The position numbers and the translations under genes are program-made. The notes beneath the pieces are model-generated. The model did no database searches. It had not been told where the DNA came from and saw only the letters and a program-made list of their open reading frames with translations. A stretch of 64,000 nt of DNA from Kiritimatiellia bacterium (lineage in GTDB: Bacteria > Verrucomicrobiota > Kiritimatiellia > UBA8416 > YA12-FULL-48-11), in assembly GCA_028716365.1 (NCBI GenBank), contig JAQUPZ010000004.1, positions 62,001-126,000 on the forward strand, written 5' to 3'. This document shows positions 37,182 to 47,818 of this stretch, one piece after another; positions within the stretch are counted from its first letter, which is position 1, and the number at the start of each line of letters is the position of its first letter.

Positions 37182-38507
37182 ATGAACAGGGGTGATAAAA
37201 GACATTATCATTTTGTCGGTGTGGCCGGAGTCGGGATGAGTGCCATTGCACAGGTGGCATTGGAGCAGGGTAACACAGTGACCGGTTCGGACCGTGATAA
37301 TGATGCAGGAGAAGCGCTTGATGTAATTCGAAAGCTCCGGATAGCCGGCGTGAAATTTGTGCCACAAGATGGAACCGGGGTAAATAAAAAGACAGCAGGT
37401 GTGGTTGTAAGTACCGCGATCGAAAAGGATAATCCCGATGTTCTTGCAGCTGAGCGGCTGGGAATACCTTTGATCCACCGCTCCGGGATGCTTGCCAAGT
37501 TTCTTGATGGAACCAGTTGCATTGCCATAACGGGAACCTCAGGAAAGAGTACCGTTACAGGCATGATAGGGTGGATCCTTGATCAACTCGGTGCAGACCC
37601 TGTAGTGGTGAATGGCGCACCCATTCTTAACTGGGTCGATGAAAAAACGGTGGGGAATGTAAGGTACGGTTCGTCAAATTTATGGGTAGTTGAGGCAGAT
37701 GAAAGTGACAAATCCCTTCTGAAATACCATCCCGACTGGGCTGTAATAACCAATGTCTCAAAAGACCATTTCGCGTTGGATGAGACATTGGAATTATTCA
37801 AGACCTTTTCAAGGCAGGTCAAGAAAGGGAGAGTCAGCATCATTGACCAGCCTGACCTGTTGCGATCTTTTAATCCACAGATAGCTGTCGGGCATAGCAA
37901 TTTTGTTTATAAGGACATTGAATTTGTTGTTCCTGTCGCTGGTAAACACAATGCAGAAAACGCATTTTTCGCCGTGATGCTGTGTGAACGTCTGGGATTT
38001 CCATTGGATCAAATCAGGAAAGCGTTGATTTCGTTCAAGGGAATCCAACGGCGCCTGGAGATGATTGGCGAAGCAAGGGGCATTACAGTTATTGATGACT
38101 ATGGGCACAACCCTGTAAAGATCAAGGCGGCATGGCTGGCTGTGGAACAAGCGCGCAAGAAAGTTATTGGCGTATGGCGGCCTCACGGTTATCGACCGCT
38201 TGTAACAATGATGGATGAATTAGTATCGGTTTTTACTGAAATTTGCAGGCCTTCGGATTGCCTTTTCATTATGCCGGTTTATGATGCAGGCGGGACTGCA
38301 GATCGGAGCATAAAGTCTGAGAAACTGGTTGAACTTTTGCGTAACAAAAATATTCCTGCATCATATTCTCCTGATGTTGATGGATTGATTGCCAAGATAA
38401 GTGATGTTGCAGTAGAGGGTGATGTGGTTATAGTCATGGGGGCAAGAGATCCGTATTTGCCTCAAATGGCGCGGAGAATACTCAAATCTATCAGAACGCG
38501 AGAATAA
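37182..38507 (+). CDS. Mur ligase family protein (MurC/Mpl-like)
   Basis: HYHFVGVAGVGMSAIAQVALEQGNTVTGSDRD; CIAITGTSGKSTVTGMIGWIL; TVIDDYGHNPVKIKAAW. Confidence 0.85.
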   Translation: MNRGDKRHYHFVGVAGVGMSAIAQVALEQGNTVTGSDRDNDAGEALDVIRKLRIAGVKFVPQDGTGVNKKTAGVVVSTAIEKDNPDVLAAERLGIPLIHRSGMLAKFLDGTSCIAITGTSGKSTVTGMIGWILDQLGADPVVVNGAPILNWVDEKTVGNVRYGSSNLWVVEADESDKSLLKYHPDWAVITNVSKDHFALDETLELFKTFSRQVKKGRVSIIDQPDLLRSFNPQIAVGHSNFVYKDIEFVVPVAGKHNAENAFFAVMLCERLGFPLDQIRKALISFKGIQRRLEMIGEARGITVIDDYGHNPVKIKAAWLAVEQARKKVIGVWRPHGYRPLVTMMDELVSVFTEICRPSDCLFIMPVYDAGGTADRSIKSEKLVELLRNKNIPASYSPDVDGLIAKISDVAVEGDVVIVMGARDPYLPQMARRILKSIRTRE

Positions 38508-38516
38508 CTGCACCGA

Positions 38517-39530
38517 TTATTCAGCCTCAGCGGTGATGTCTTTCCTTGCATCATAACCGGTCTTGTAAACAAACACTATATATACAACTCCTCCCACAAG
38601 TGCCCAGAAAAGTGTTGAAAGATAAACCAGGAGTGAGAGGGCCAGTGCAGTTGCTGATGGTATATTTAGTGCGCCGAGAAGGAAAATTGCCGCACCTTCA
38701 CGCATGCCCAATCCACCTGGAGTGATTGGCAAAGCTGCAATGGCGTTGATAACCGGGAAAACCGTCAAATAATCGACATAATTCAGCTGAACTTTAAGGG
38801 ATAAGCCGAAAAAGAAGGCAACCCCGATAAAAATGACATGGTTAAGGAGGGACAATACAATTGTATTTCTGAGTACACCGGGATAATTGATACACACGTG
38901 GAAGGCATTATATGCTTTTGTAATGATCTTACCCAATCTGGTTTTCTGTTCCAGTTTTGAGAAGAACGACCATTTCTCCAGTAAATTTCGTTTAAATACG
39001 ATGAATGAACCCGCAAGAGTAATTCCCAGTAACACAAGATTGAATACCAGCGCCACTCTTGTTTCTTTATAAGCAAGAAAGAATTTGAGACGTGTAATCA
39101 TTATCGCGATAGAGAGTATTATAAGTGCGACAAGTCCGATAATTCTATCGATGAAAACCGTTGAGACCACCTCTGTTTTCTTGTCAGGCACTTCTCTCGC
39201 CACGTATATGGCTTTTATCAAATCACCGCTCGTTGCGCCCGGCATGAATGAACTGAAAAAATGGCCTATGAAATAGAGAATTAACGTGCGTGGAAAAGTC
39301 AGATGAACATTCTGGGCCTTCAACAAAATAACCCAGCGGGTGGTGCATATTACGAGGCACAATAGATACAACGCAGTTCCAAAAACCAGAAAATGCCAGT
39401 TATCTGCAGCCGATTGGATCGCGATCTTGAAATCGGTAATTTTTCCGCTATGTGCTATCTTGATAAAAAAAAAGGTAATTAATCCAATACCGAGTGCGAG
39501 CTGAACAAGGGTAATTAACTTTTTTTTCAT
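38517..39530 (-). CDS. lysylphosphatidylglycerol synthase TM region / UPF0104 family membrane protein
   Basis: MKKKLITLVQLALGIGLITFFF...; FIGHFFSSFMPGATSGDLIKAIYVAREVPDKKTEVVSTVFIDRIIGL; ITPGGLGMREGAAIFLL. Confidence 0.87.
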   Translation of the reverse strand: MKKKLITLVQLALGIGLITFFFIKIAHSGKITDFKIAIQSAADNWHFLVFGTALYLLCLVICTTRWVILLKAQNVHLTFPRTLILYFIGHFFSSFMPGATSGDLIKAIYVAREVPDKKTEVVSTVFIDRIIGLVALIILSIAIMITRLKFFLAYKETRVALVFNLVLLGITLAGSFIVFKRNLLEKWSFFSKLEQKTRLGKIITKAYNAFHVCINYPGVLRNTIVLSLLNHVIFIGVAFFFGLSLKVQLNYVDYLTVFPVINAIAALPITPGGLGMREGAAIFLLGALNIPSATALALSLLVYLSTLFWALVGGVVYIVFVYKTGYDARKDITAEAE

Positions 39531-39534
39531 TTTC

Positions 39535-40452
39535 TCAGTATTCCGAAAGAATGTCTTTGAGCGTCTTTGCCAGAGGGATTTGCGGTTTCCAGCCAGTATC
39601 ATTCTGAATTCTTATGATGTCCAGCAGTGGTGATGAATCAGTTGGACGGAAACGTTCTTTGTCAATTACTACTTCCGGCCTGATGTTTGCGAGATTACAA
39701 AGTTCATCAAAAACTGTTCTGATGGTCTGCAGATTATTCGATGATATGTTATACGCTTTGCAGGGTTGTCCTTTTTCGAGAAGCAAACGATAAGCCGACA
39801 CTACATCACGAACATCAGTGAAATCCCGAGTACTTTCCATGTTACCTGCATGTATACAGTTGGTCGTCCCGCTTTTTGCCATTTTTTTTAATTGCTGAGC
39901 AAACGATGCTATGGCGAATTCCGGCGATTGACCGGGCCCTATGTGATTATTCGGTCTTGCGGTCATGGCGTGCATGTTGTGCTGTTGTGCATATTCAATA
40001 GTGGCCATATCAGCCGCTGCCTTTGAAATTGCATACATCCCGGAGGGATTCAGTGGGGAATCTTCCCTGAGGGGAAGGTCAGATGCGGATGTCCCATATA
40101 CATGGGCAGTTGAAAGTACTAATATCCTTGCAGAAGGTGCATTCTTCCTGAAGGCTTCCAGGACATTCAGTGTACCGACAACATTGACCGCGAACATCTT
40201 TGGTGCATTGTTTTTTCCGGAAGGCGCAAAAGAAATAGCGCCGAGATGAACACATGCATCAGGCTTTGTGGAAGCTATAATCCTGTTGGTGAAATCAACG
40301 TCCAGAAGATCCCCTGTATACTGCCGCTCAATACCGTTTAAAGGAGAGCGGAAAACCAAATCACACGCAATAATATCATGACCATTTGCTGAAAGTTCAT
40401 TAATCAGGTGCCGTCCAACGAATCCACCTGCACCTGTAACAAGAACTCGCAT
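39535..40452 (-). CDS. rmd: NAD-dependent epimerase/dehydratase, probable GDP-4-keto-6-deoxy-D-mannose reductase
   Basis: MRVLVTGAGGFVGRHLINEL; YAISKAAADMATIEYAQQHNMHAMTARPNNHIGPGQ; next to gmd. Confidence 0.78.
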   Translation of the reverse strand: MRVLVTGAGGFVGRHLINELSANGHDIIACDLVFRSPLNGIERQYTGDLLDVDFTNRIIASTKPDACVHLGAISFAPSGKNNAPKMFAVNVVGTLNVLEAFRKNAPSARILVLSTAHVYGTSASDLPLREDSPLNPSGMYAISKAAADMATIEYAQQHNMHAMTARPNNHIGPGQSPEFAIASFAQQLKKMAKSGTTNCIHAGNMESTRDFTDVRDVVSAYRLLLEKGQPCKAYNISSNNLQTIRTVFDELCNLANIRPEVVIDKERFRPTDSSPLLDIIRIQNDTGWKPQIPLAKTLKDILSEY

Positions 40453-40492
40453 ACGGTTGTTTCCTTTGTACCGGGTTTTAATGAGCGTCCCG

Positions 40493-41470
40493 TCAATAAC
40501 TGTTGTTTTTCTCTCTTGCAACTCTTTCCAGATCGGCGTCGACCATCATCGTTACAAGTCCTGCGAAATCTACCCTTGGTTTCCACTTGAGTACTTTTCT
40601 TGCTTTTGTGCTGTTGCCCAACAGGTGTTCAACTTCTGCAGGACGGATAAAGCGGGGATCGGTGACAACATATTTTTTCCAGTTCAATCCGACATGATCG
40701 AATGCCAGCTGGATAAGTTCTTTTACAGAATGAGCAATACCAGTAGCGATCACGTAATCATCCGGCTGTTTCTGCTGAAGCATCAGCCACATGGCTTCAA
40801 CATAATCACCCGCAAAACCCCAATCCCTCTTTGAATTGAGATTACCCATGCGCAATTCTTTTTGGAGTCCCATTTTGATCCTGGCAACACCGTCGGTTAC
40901 CTTGCGCGTAACAAATTCAAGCCCACGCCGCGGACTCTCGTGATTAAACAGGATTCCCGACACGGCAAACAGGTCATAACTTTCACGATAGTTTACGGTT
41001 ATGTAGTGACCGAAAACTTTTGATACACCGTAAGGACTTCGAGGGTAAAAAGGTGTCAATTCGTTCTGTGGCATTTCGCGAACCTTGCCGAACATTTCAC
41101 TGCTTGAGGCTTGATAGAATTTTGCCCGAGGTGATGATTTCCGCATTGCTTCGAGTATACGAGTCACACCCATGGCAGTAAATTCACCTGTGAGAATGGG
41201 TTGACTCCATGATGTTGGAACAAATGACATTGCAGCCAGGTTGTATATTTCATCGGGTTTTACTGTTGAAAGCATATCGATCAGGGAAAGTTCGTCGAGA
41301 AGGTCAGCCTGGTGCAGGGTTATTTTGTCGATTAAATGGGAGATACGTTCAAATTTTTCAGTACTTGATCTCCTGACCATGCCATGGACTTTATAGCCTT
41401 TACTCAATAGAAACTCGGCAAGGTATGATCCGTCCTGACCAGTTATACCTGTTATCAAAGCTTTTTTCAT
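40493..41470 (-). CDS. gmd: GDP-mannose 4,6-dehydratase
   Basis: [36 protein letters not shown]...[11 protein letters not shown]...[23 protein letters not shown]...[12 protein letters not shown]. Confidence 0.95.
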   Translation of the reverse strand: MKKALITGITGQDGSYLAEFLLSKGYKVHGMVRRSSTEKFERISHLIDKITLHQADLLDELSLIDMLSTVKPDEIYNLAAMSFVPTSWSQPILTGEFTAMGVTRILEAMRKSSPRAKFYQASSSEMFGKVREMPQNELTPFYPRSPYGVSKVFGHYITVNYRESYDLFAVSGILFNHESPRRGLEFVTRKVTDGVARIKMGLQKELRMGNLNSKRDWGFAGDYVEAMWLMLQQKQPDDYVIATGIAHSVKELIQLAFDHVGLNWKKYVVTDPRFIRPAEVEHLLGNSTKARKVLKWKPRVDFAGLVTMMVDADLERVAREKNNSY

Positions 41471-41480
41471 TCTCTTCCCT

Positions 41481-42407
41481 TTAATTGTTGATGGGCATGT
41501 TCCATGCCTCACTTACTGCTTTTCGTCCTTCCACGATATCGATTGCCGGCAATCCTGGCGCCGGTTCAAAAACAAGAACAGTATCAGAATGAATAGCGTT
41601 TTTAAAGTCCTGAAAAACGATTTTTCCGTTCGGTGGCATAACATGATCATAGGCAGGCGGAATGACATCATGAATGTGCATACCGACAAGTCGCGGACTA
41701 AGTTTTTCAAACCAGCGTTTATGGCCTATGAAACCAAGGTTCTGCCTTATCTGGCCATGTCCCATGTCATGCCAATAACCGATTAAGGGGGTATCAAAGC
41801 GCGTAAATATCTCCTCCATTTCCGTTTCGCTTGGAATGGATTCCCATGAAGGCAGATTTTCAATACCAATCCGCATTCCCGCCTGTGTAAGTGCAGGCAT
41901 TATATTTTCAAGTGACCTGTAAAGCTGATCAAGATGTTCCTGAACTTTCTTGTCTCTCTGCATCATCAACTTGAGCTTAATTTTATCGTAGGACGGCGTA
42001 TACTGTTTATTCTGTTCACACATCTCAATTAACTCGTGCGTCAGATGCTTCATATCAACATTACCGCAATGGACGACAACTGCTTTTGCCCCCATCTCAG
42101 CCGCGAAATCAATGGTCCGTTTTGTGTGAATAACGGCACTTTCCCTTGTCCTGTTATCGAGGCTTGTCAGAGGGAATATTTCCGGATGTCCATAAGGAGC
42201 GCCTATCGGAACGGGACAGAAATTGTGAATACTTGAAATCTGGATAGCCTTCTGTTCGACCATTTTTTTTATGCCTGGTACGAGATCGATAGTAGTATCA
42301 TATCCCAATTCGACAGTATTGAATCCGAGGGCCATGATTTGTTCAATCATTTCCTCGCCCGATTTGCTTCGGCCAGCAATCCAATGAGTTGAAATAGAGA
42401 ACGGCAT
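41481..42407 (-). CDS. sugar phosphate isomerase/epimerase (AP endonuclease 2-type TIM barrel)
   Basis: [19 protein letters not shown]...[12 protein letters not shown]...[22 protein letters not shown]...GYWHDMGHG. Confidence 0.83.
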   Translation of the reverse strand: MPFSISTHWIAGRSKSGEEMIEQIMALGFNTVELGYDTTIDLVPGIKKMVEQKAIQISSIHNFCPVPIGAPYGHPEIFPLTSLDNRTRESAVIHTKRTIDFAAEMGAKAVVVHCGNVDMKHLTHELIEMCEQNKQYTPSYDKIKLKLMMQRDKKVQEHLDQLYRSLENIMPALTQAGMRIGIENLPSWESIPSETEMEEIFTRFDTPLIGYWHDMGHGQIRQNLGFIGHKRWFEKLSPRLVGMHIHDVIPPAYDHVMPPNGKIVFQDFKNAIHSDTVLVFEPAPGLPAIDIVEGRKAVSEAWNMPINN

Positions 42408-42411
42408 AAGT

Positions 42412-42443
42412 AAAAAAGGCTCCCCGTTTTTCAGCAGGGAGCC
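42412..42443 (-). terminator. rho-independent terminator downstream of rpsU
   Basis: Minus strand GGCTCCC tgctgaaaaac GGGGAGCC TTTTTT. Confidence 0.85.
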
Positions 42444-42465
42444 ATGATTGGATGAAAAAATGGAA

Positions 42466-42657
42466 TTACGACATAAGAGTAGTTGCCATCATGCGGGCTC
42501 TTGCCCGTGCCGCTTTGCGCCTTTTTTTCTCGCTGGGTTTTTCGAAATAACGACCGGCACGAACCTGCTTCATCATGCCTTCCTTGTCCATTATCTTCTT
42601 GAGTCTCTTTAACGCCCTGTCAACGGCTTCACCTCTTCGAAGTTTTATTTGAATCAC
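42466..42657 (-). CDS. rpsU: 30S ribosomal protein S21
   Basis: MIQIKLRRGEAVDRALKRLKKIMDKEGMMKQVRAGRYFEKPSEKKRRKAARARAR. Confidence 0.95.
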   Translation of the reverse strand: MIQIKLRRGEAVDRALKRLKKIMDKEGMMKQVRAGRYFEKPSEKKRRKAARARARMMATTLMS

Positions 42658-42852
42658 GGTTTGAAATCACTCTCCCTTCAAGTTCGGGCTGGATATTATG
42701 GTTTGTAACCATTGCCCTTCAATCAAAACGGGCGTGAAAGTAGTTCAAAATACGGAAGTTGTCAAACAGTTAATATCCCATTAGCAGGCTTATTTTCTCG
42801 CCTTGCAAGGCATATTGTGTGGATATATTCTGCCCGATTTTGAACGGACTGT

Positions 42853-44250
42853 ATGCAAGGAGAACAGATGCTGGCCGAGAAAAGGCAGAATTCTTTTGTG
42901 TCTGGGAATCCCGAGGGAACCCTCCCGGATTACACACGCAGTCTGCTCGGATTCCAACTGCTTAATGCAGTCAATTTTACAATTGCACTGGGCACCCCCA
43001 TGGTCTTGCTTGCCAAATTTCTGGGAGCTGGGGAATCGATGATAGGAATACTTATCGCTCTTACACCCTTATTTAATATTCTTCAGCTTCCTGCCGCGAC
43101 TATAGCCGAGAGATGGGGTTATAAGAAGTTAATGCTCGCCGGTTGGAGAACGAGAACCTACCTTTTGTTTTTTATCTGCCCTTTACCGTTCCTTGTGGGA
43201 AAAGTTCCTTCACCAATACTTGTTGCAGTAATGTTTCTCGTGATGCTCGGATTCAATATCAGCCGTGGTTTTGCATCCGGATCATGGCTGCCCTGGCTGA
43301 TGAATATTATTCCTGAAAAAATAAGAGGGACGTATTTTGGCGTAGAAAACCGCACCATCAACACCGGTGTTCTTATAACTTTACTCGGATCCTCGCTGTT
43401 CCTTGGGACTTCCGCGAAAGGATATCAGTACGGACTGATGACGGCATTGGCGGCTATTGCCGGTATTCTCAGTTTAAAGTTTATTCATTCCTCACCCGGG
43501 GGTGAACCGCTTAAAGGCGCAAAAGATATAGGTATTTTCTCCATTTTTACCCATGTTTCAAGGGTATGGCATTACAAGCCATTCATGAAGATTATTATTC
43601 TGGCTTCTCTTTACAGTTTTTCCATATCTGCGATACCCGGCTTCCTTATAGTTTATCTCAAAGACCGGTTCTCTATAGCAGATAACCTGATAATGCTTGT
43701 GAGTGCGGTGTCAACTGCAGGGTCATTGGTTATGGCGCCGGTGCTTGGTCGTTTGAGCGACAGATTCGGCAGTCGTCCCCTGATGAGGATCGGCATAACC
43801 GCGAGTTGCATATTGCTGCTGTTCTGGTTGCTTGTGGGTCTGGGTTATCTTCCTGCCAATATTCTCATCGTTGCCATGGCGTATTTTGTCTGGGGTGTTG
43901 CAAGTACCAGTTACGGCATCCCACTGATACGGTTCGTGTTCGAAAGTTGCCCTGAGGGGCGGGCAAATGTGGGTTTGTCAGTCTTCCAAGTGATTACTTC
44001 GATGTTTAATGGAGGTGCACCCGTGTTATGGGGATTCCTTATTGAGTTTATACATAGTCATTCCACCTTTGATCCATTTATTGCCATGTTTGCCTCTTCC
44101 CTGACCATGTTGATCGCTGCAAATGTTTATTTATCTTCGCTAAAAGAACCGGCAGCTACACGGACTGTTACTTTAATAGGAAAATTACTTATTAAATGGC
44201 CTGCGAAACTGATTGCAGGGTTCAGGCCGGAAGGATTGGGCGAAAATTGA
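42853..44250 (+). CDS. MFS transporter
   Basis: About 12 hydrophobic helices; GRLSDRFGSRPLMRIG motif. Confidence 0.85.
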   Translation: MQGEQMLAEKRQNSFVSGNPEGTLPDYTRSLLGFQLLNAVNFTIALGTPMVLLAKFLGAGESMIGILIALTPLFNILQLPAATIAERWGYKKLMLAGWRTRTYLLFFICPLPFLVGKVPSPILVAVMFLVMLGFNISRGFASGSWLPWLMNIIPEKIRGTYFGVENRTINTGVLITLLGSSLFLGTSAKGYQYGLMTALAAIAGILSLKFIHSSPGGEPLKGAKDIGIFSIFTHVSRVWHYKPFMKIIILASLYSFSISAIPGFLIVYLKDRFSIADNLIMLVSAVSTAGSLVMAPVLGRLSDRFGSRPLMRIGITASCILLLFWLLVGLGYLPANILIVAMAYFVWGVASTSYGIPLIRFVFESCPEGRANVGLSVFQVITSMFNGGAPVLWGFLIEFIHSHSTFDPFIAMFASSLTMLIAANVYLSSLKEPAATRTVTLIGKLLIKWPAKLIAGFRPEGLGEN

Positions 44251-44463
44251 GTAGAATCATATTTTTCGAAAAAATCAAATACCGGTGAAGCTGTGATTCG
44301 ATGGACTGATAACGGCTGAAATATTCACCAAAATGGCAGGATGAATTGTTCACAATAATGACTTTCATTTTTCTGTTCGACTTTCGCGGAGTAATGAGTG
44401 ATATTGTCACGCTTGTGATTCGAAAAACAATTTTTAATTTTAGATTTCAAGGATTCAAATACA

Positions 44464-45675
44464 ATGAGTGCGTATGAAGTAATAAGCGGTGGAATAACAG
44501 CGCCGAAAGGATATCGAGCATCAGGGGTACAAGCGGGAATAAAATATCCGAGACCAGACATGGCCATGATTGTATCGGATAAAGCTGCCGTTATTGCGGG
44601 GACATTCACACGGAACAAGATTCAAGGTGCTCATATCAAATTTTGCCGGGAACGATTGATTGCGCGGAAGGCCCAGGCGATTGTCGTAAACAGCGGTTGT
44701 GCAAATGCGTGTGTAGGTACGCAGGGATTATTGGATGCCAGGAAAATGGCCAAGTTGACGGCTGCATCGCTTGGGATTAACGAGAAATACGTTTTTGTCT
44801 GTTCAACCGGTACAATAGGCATCCCTCTTCCCATGGATAAAATTGAAACAGGTATTGCTGCTGCTGCGGAATCATTATCTTCTGATGGTGGTAATCTTGC
44901 GGCAAAAGCAATTATGACCACGGATACAGTTGACAAACAATTCGCTGTTGAATGCAAGATAAACGGTATTCCGGTGAAAATCGGAGGCATGGCTAAAGGC
45001 GCTGGAATGATCGAACCAAACATGGCTACGATGCTTGCTTTTATGACCACCGATGCAGCCGTGGAAGCAAAATCTCTCCAAACATGCCTGAGTGATGCCG
45101 TCGCGGAAAGTTTTAACAGGATTTCAGTTGATGGTGATCAAAGTTGTAATGACACGGTACTTTTCATGGCGAACGGTTGTGCCGGCAATACGACGCTTGA
45201 TGTCAAGCACCCGGAATGGTCGATTTTTCGTGATGCAGTAGGTGCCGTTGCCAAAGAACTTGCATTAAAGGTGGTTCGCGATGGAGAAGGCGCCACAAAG
45301 TTTGTCACCGTTACTGTCTGTGGTGCAGTATCCAATACTCAAGCGCGAATGGCTGCCAGGGCAATTGCGAATTCACTGCTTGTCAAGACGTCGTGGTTCG
45401 GCGGAGATCCGAACTGGGGACGGATTATTGATGCAATCGGATATTCCGGTGCAGAAGTGATTGAGGATCGGGTTAATATAAGTTTTGATGAACTCATGGC
45501 GGTAAAAGGCGGGAAGAAATCACCAAACGTATCGATTGAAGACATGGAAAATGTCATTGCAAAAAAAAGTTTTGCAATTGAAGTAAACCTTAATCTTGGT
45601 AAAGGAAAAGACATTGTATATACATGTGACTGCAGCGAGGAATATGTTAAGATCAATGCAGAATACATGACATGA
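44464..45675 (+). CDS. argJ: bifunctional glutamate N-acetyltransferase / ornithine acetyltransferase
   Basis: APKGYRASGVQAGIK...VNSGCANACVG...GMAKGAGMIEPNMATMLAFMTTDA. Confidence 0.96.
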   Translation: MSAYEVISGGITAPKGYRASGVQAGIKYPRPDMAMIVSDKAAVIAGTFTRNKIQGAHIKFCRERLIARKAQAIVVNSGCANACVGTQGLLDARKMAKLTAASLGINEKYVFVCSTGTIGIPLPMDKIETGIAAAAESLSSDGGNLAAKAIMTTDTVDKQFAVECKINGIPVKIGGMAKGAGMIEPNMATMLAFMTTDAAVEAKSLQTCLSDAVAESFNRISVDGDQSCNDTVLFMANGCAGNTTLDVKHPEWSIFRDAVGAVAKELALKVVRDGEGATKFVTVTVCGAVSNTQARMAARAIANSLLVKTSWFGGDPNWGRIIDAIGYSGAEVIEDRVNISFDELMAVKGGKKSPNVSIEDMENVIAKKSFAIEVNLNLGKGKDIVYTCDCSEEYVKINAEYMT

Positions 45676-45729
45676 CAAGCAGATTGATGATCCATTATTG
45701 ATGTGTCATGAATGGAGCAGAACAGATAA

Positions 45730-46608
45730 ATGAAAGAGTCGATAAAGAAGGCTGATGTTCTAATTGAAGCATTACCTTACATCCAGCAGTTCCGAAACGA
45801 GATTATTGTAATCAAGTTCGGGGGCAGCGCGATGGAGGACAAGAAACATGTTGATGGCATTTTAGCCGACATTACGTTCATGGAATGTGTCGGGATGCTT
45901 CCAGTGGTTGTTCATGGCGGTGGTAAGGCTATTTCACGAAGCATGAAAGAACATGGAATTGAAGCAAAGTTCGTCAAAGGACTTCGCGTAACATGCGAAA
46001 AAACGATAAATGTCGTCCAGAAAGTAATGAATGAAGAAATAAACCCTGGAATTGTTGTTGCGCTCAGGGAAATGGGTGCGAATGCCGATGGACTACATGG
46101 TGAAGACATTTTTTCTGTTGTACGAAAAAAAGAAATCAACCCCGAGACAGGCGAGGAAATTGATTTTGGTTATGTGGGGGAACCTCATGGCGTTGATACC
46201 GGTCCAATACGACTGCTGCTGGATAAAGGAATCATTCCCGTAATAACTCCTCTTGGTATCGGTCCTGACGGGAAGGTACATAATATCAATGCTGATACAG
46301 CGGCAGGCGCAGTGGCGAAAGCACTCAAGGCACGGAAACTGGCTTATTTATCGGATGTGCCGGGTCTTTTGAGCAACCCGAAGGATCCGGAGTCTCTTTT
46401 GACCACTTTGCGATTAACAGATATTGAAGAGTTGATTAATAAAGGTGTAATTGATGGCGGCATGCGCCCGAAGGTTCTAAGCGGGGTTGAGGCTTTGCGT
46501 GCCGGGGTAAAAAAAGTACATATGATTGATGGGCGAATGCCTCATTCGCTCCTTTTGGAAATATTCACAGATAAAGGTGTGGGAACGGAGATAATAAGGG
46601 ATGAGTAA
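45730..46608 (+). CDS. argB: acetylglutamate kinase
   Basis: IVIKFGGSAMED...VVVHGGGKAIS...NINADTAAGAVAKALKARKLAYLSDVPGLL. Confidence 0.96.
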   Translation: MKESIKKADVLIEALPYIQQFRNEIIVIKFGGSAMEDKKHVDGILADITFMECVGMLPVVVHGGGKAISRSMKEHGIEAKFVKGLRVTCEKTINVVQKVMNEEINPGIVVALREMGANADGLHGEDIFSVVRKKEINPETGEEIDFGYVGEPHGVDTGPIRLLLDKGIIPVITPLGIGPDGKVHNINADTAAGAVAKALKARKLAYLSDVPGLLSNPKDPESLLTTLRLTDIEELINKGVIDGGMRPKVLSGVEALRAGVKKVHMIDGRMPHSLLLEIFTDKGVGTEIIRDE

Positions 46609-47818
46609 GACAGAAGATATCAAAGAGTTATACAGTAAATATGTAATGAAGACGTATGCGCAAAGCCTTGTGCTTGTAAAAGGAAAAGGCGCAAAAGTAT
46701 GGGATGCGGACGGCAAGGTATATCTGGATTTTCTTGCTGGAATTTCCGTGCTTAATATTGGCCATTCACATCCTGCGGTTGTCAAGGCCATCCAGGATCA
46801 GGTGGCAAAATTAACGCATGTATCAAACCTGTATTATAATGAAAACCAGGCAAAACTTGCGGAAAAATTGTCACAACTTTCCCTGGGAGGAAAATGCTTT
46901 TTCTGTAACTCGGGAGCCGAAGCAAACGAGGCACAGATTAAACTGGCGAGACTCTGGGGCCACGACAAGGGTAAATACGGTGTTATCAGCATGAAGAATT
47001 CATTTCATGGCAGAACACTGGCAACGGCTGCTGCAACAGGCCAAACAAAGATTCAAAAGGGTTTTGAACCAATGCCCGAAGGGTTTTCTTATGCCGAATA
47101 TAATGACATCGAATCGGTCAAGAGTATGATAGATGACAAAACTGTGGCCATTCTGGTTGAGGCAATACAGGGTGAAGGCGGGATAATACCCGCGACTGAT
47201 GAGTTCATGGTGGGGATACGGACGCTTTGCGACGAAAAAGAGCTTCTAATGCTTTGCGATGAAGTCCAGTGTGGCATGGCAAGGACCGGTGACTGGTTTG
47301 CTTTCCAGTCCTCCGGCGTTGAACCTGACGTATTCTCTCTTGCAAAGGGGCTTGGCAATGGATATCCGATCGGTGCGATAGTCAGTAACCAGAAACTGGC
47401 TGATGTCTATCAACCAGGTAAACATGCGAGTACATTCGGAGGCACCCCGCTAGCTTGTGCGGCAGCACTTGCAACTATAGGGGTCATTGAAGAAGAAGAA
47501 CTGCTCGATGCGGCAACACGGGCTGGTGATCTGTTCAAAGAAGGTCTTGAAGCATTTATAGAGAAATATGAGCATGTAAAGGAAGTAAGGGGCAGGGGCC
47601 TTATGCTGGGCATGGAACTTGATCAGCCTGCAAAACCACTGGTTGATGCAATGGCTGAAATGGGATTACTGGCACTGGCAACAGCTGATAAGGTTGTCCG
47701 ATTCCTGCCTCCTCTAAACGTGAAAGACGGTGAAATCGAAGAAGCGCTGGACATAATTGATGATGCGCTTGCGGAAATTCATGGCGTTGCTGTTAATCAG
47801 GAGGCAGTCAGTGCATGA
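46601..47818 (+). CDS. argD: acetylornithine aminotransferase
   Basis: FCNSGAEANEAQIKLAR, MKNSFHGRTLATAAATGQ, LLMLCDEVQCGMARTG, DVFSLAKGLGNGYPIGA. Confidence 0.96.
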   Translation: MSKTEDIKELYSKYVMKTYAQSLVLVKGKGAKVWDADGKVYLDFLAGISVLNIGHSHPAVVKAIQDQVAKLTHVSNLYYNENQAKLAEKLSQLSLGGKCFFCNSGAEANEAQIKLARLWGHDKGKYGVISMKNSFHGRTLATAAATGQTKIQKGFEPMPEGFSYAEYNDIESVKSMIDDKTVAILVEAIQGEGGIIPATDEFMVGIRTLCDEKELLMLCDEVQCGMARTGDWFAFQSSGVEPDVFSLAKGLGNGYPIGAIVSNQKLADVYQPGKHASTFGGTPLACAAALATIGVIEEEELLDAATRAGDLFKEGLEAFIEKYEHVKEVRGRGLMLGMELDQPAKPLVDAMAEMGLLALATADKVVRFLPPLNVKDGEIEEALDIIDDALAEIHGVAVNQEAVSA

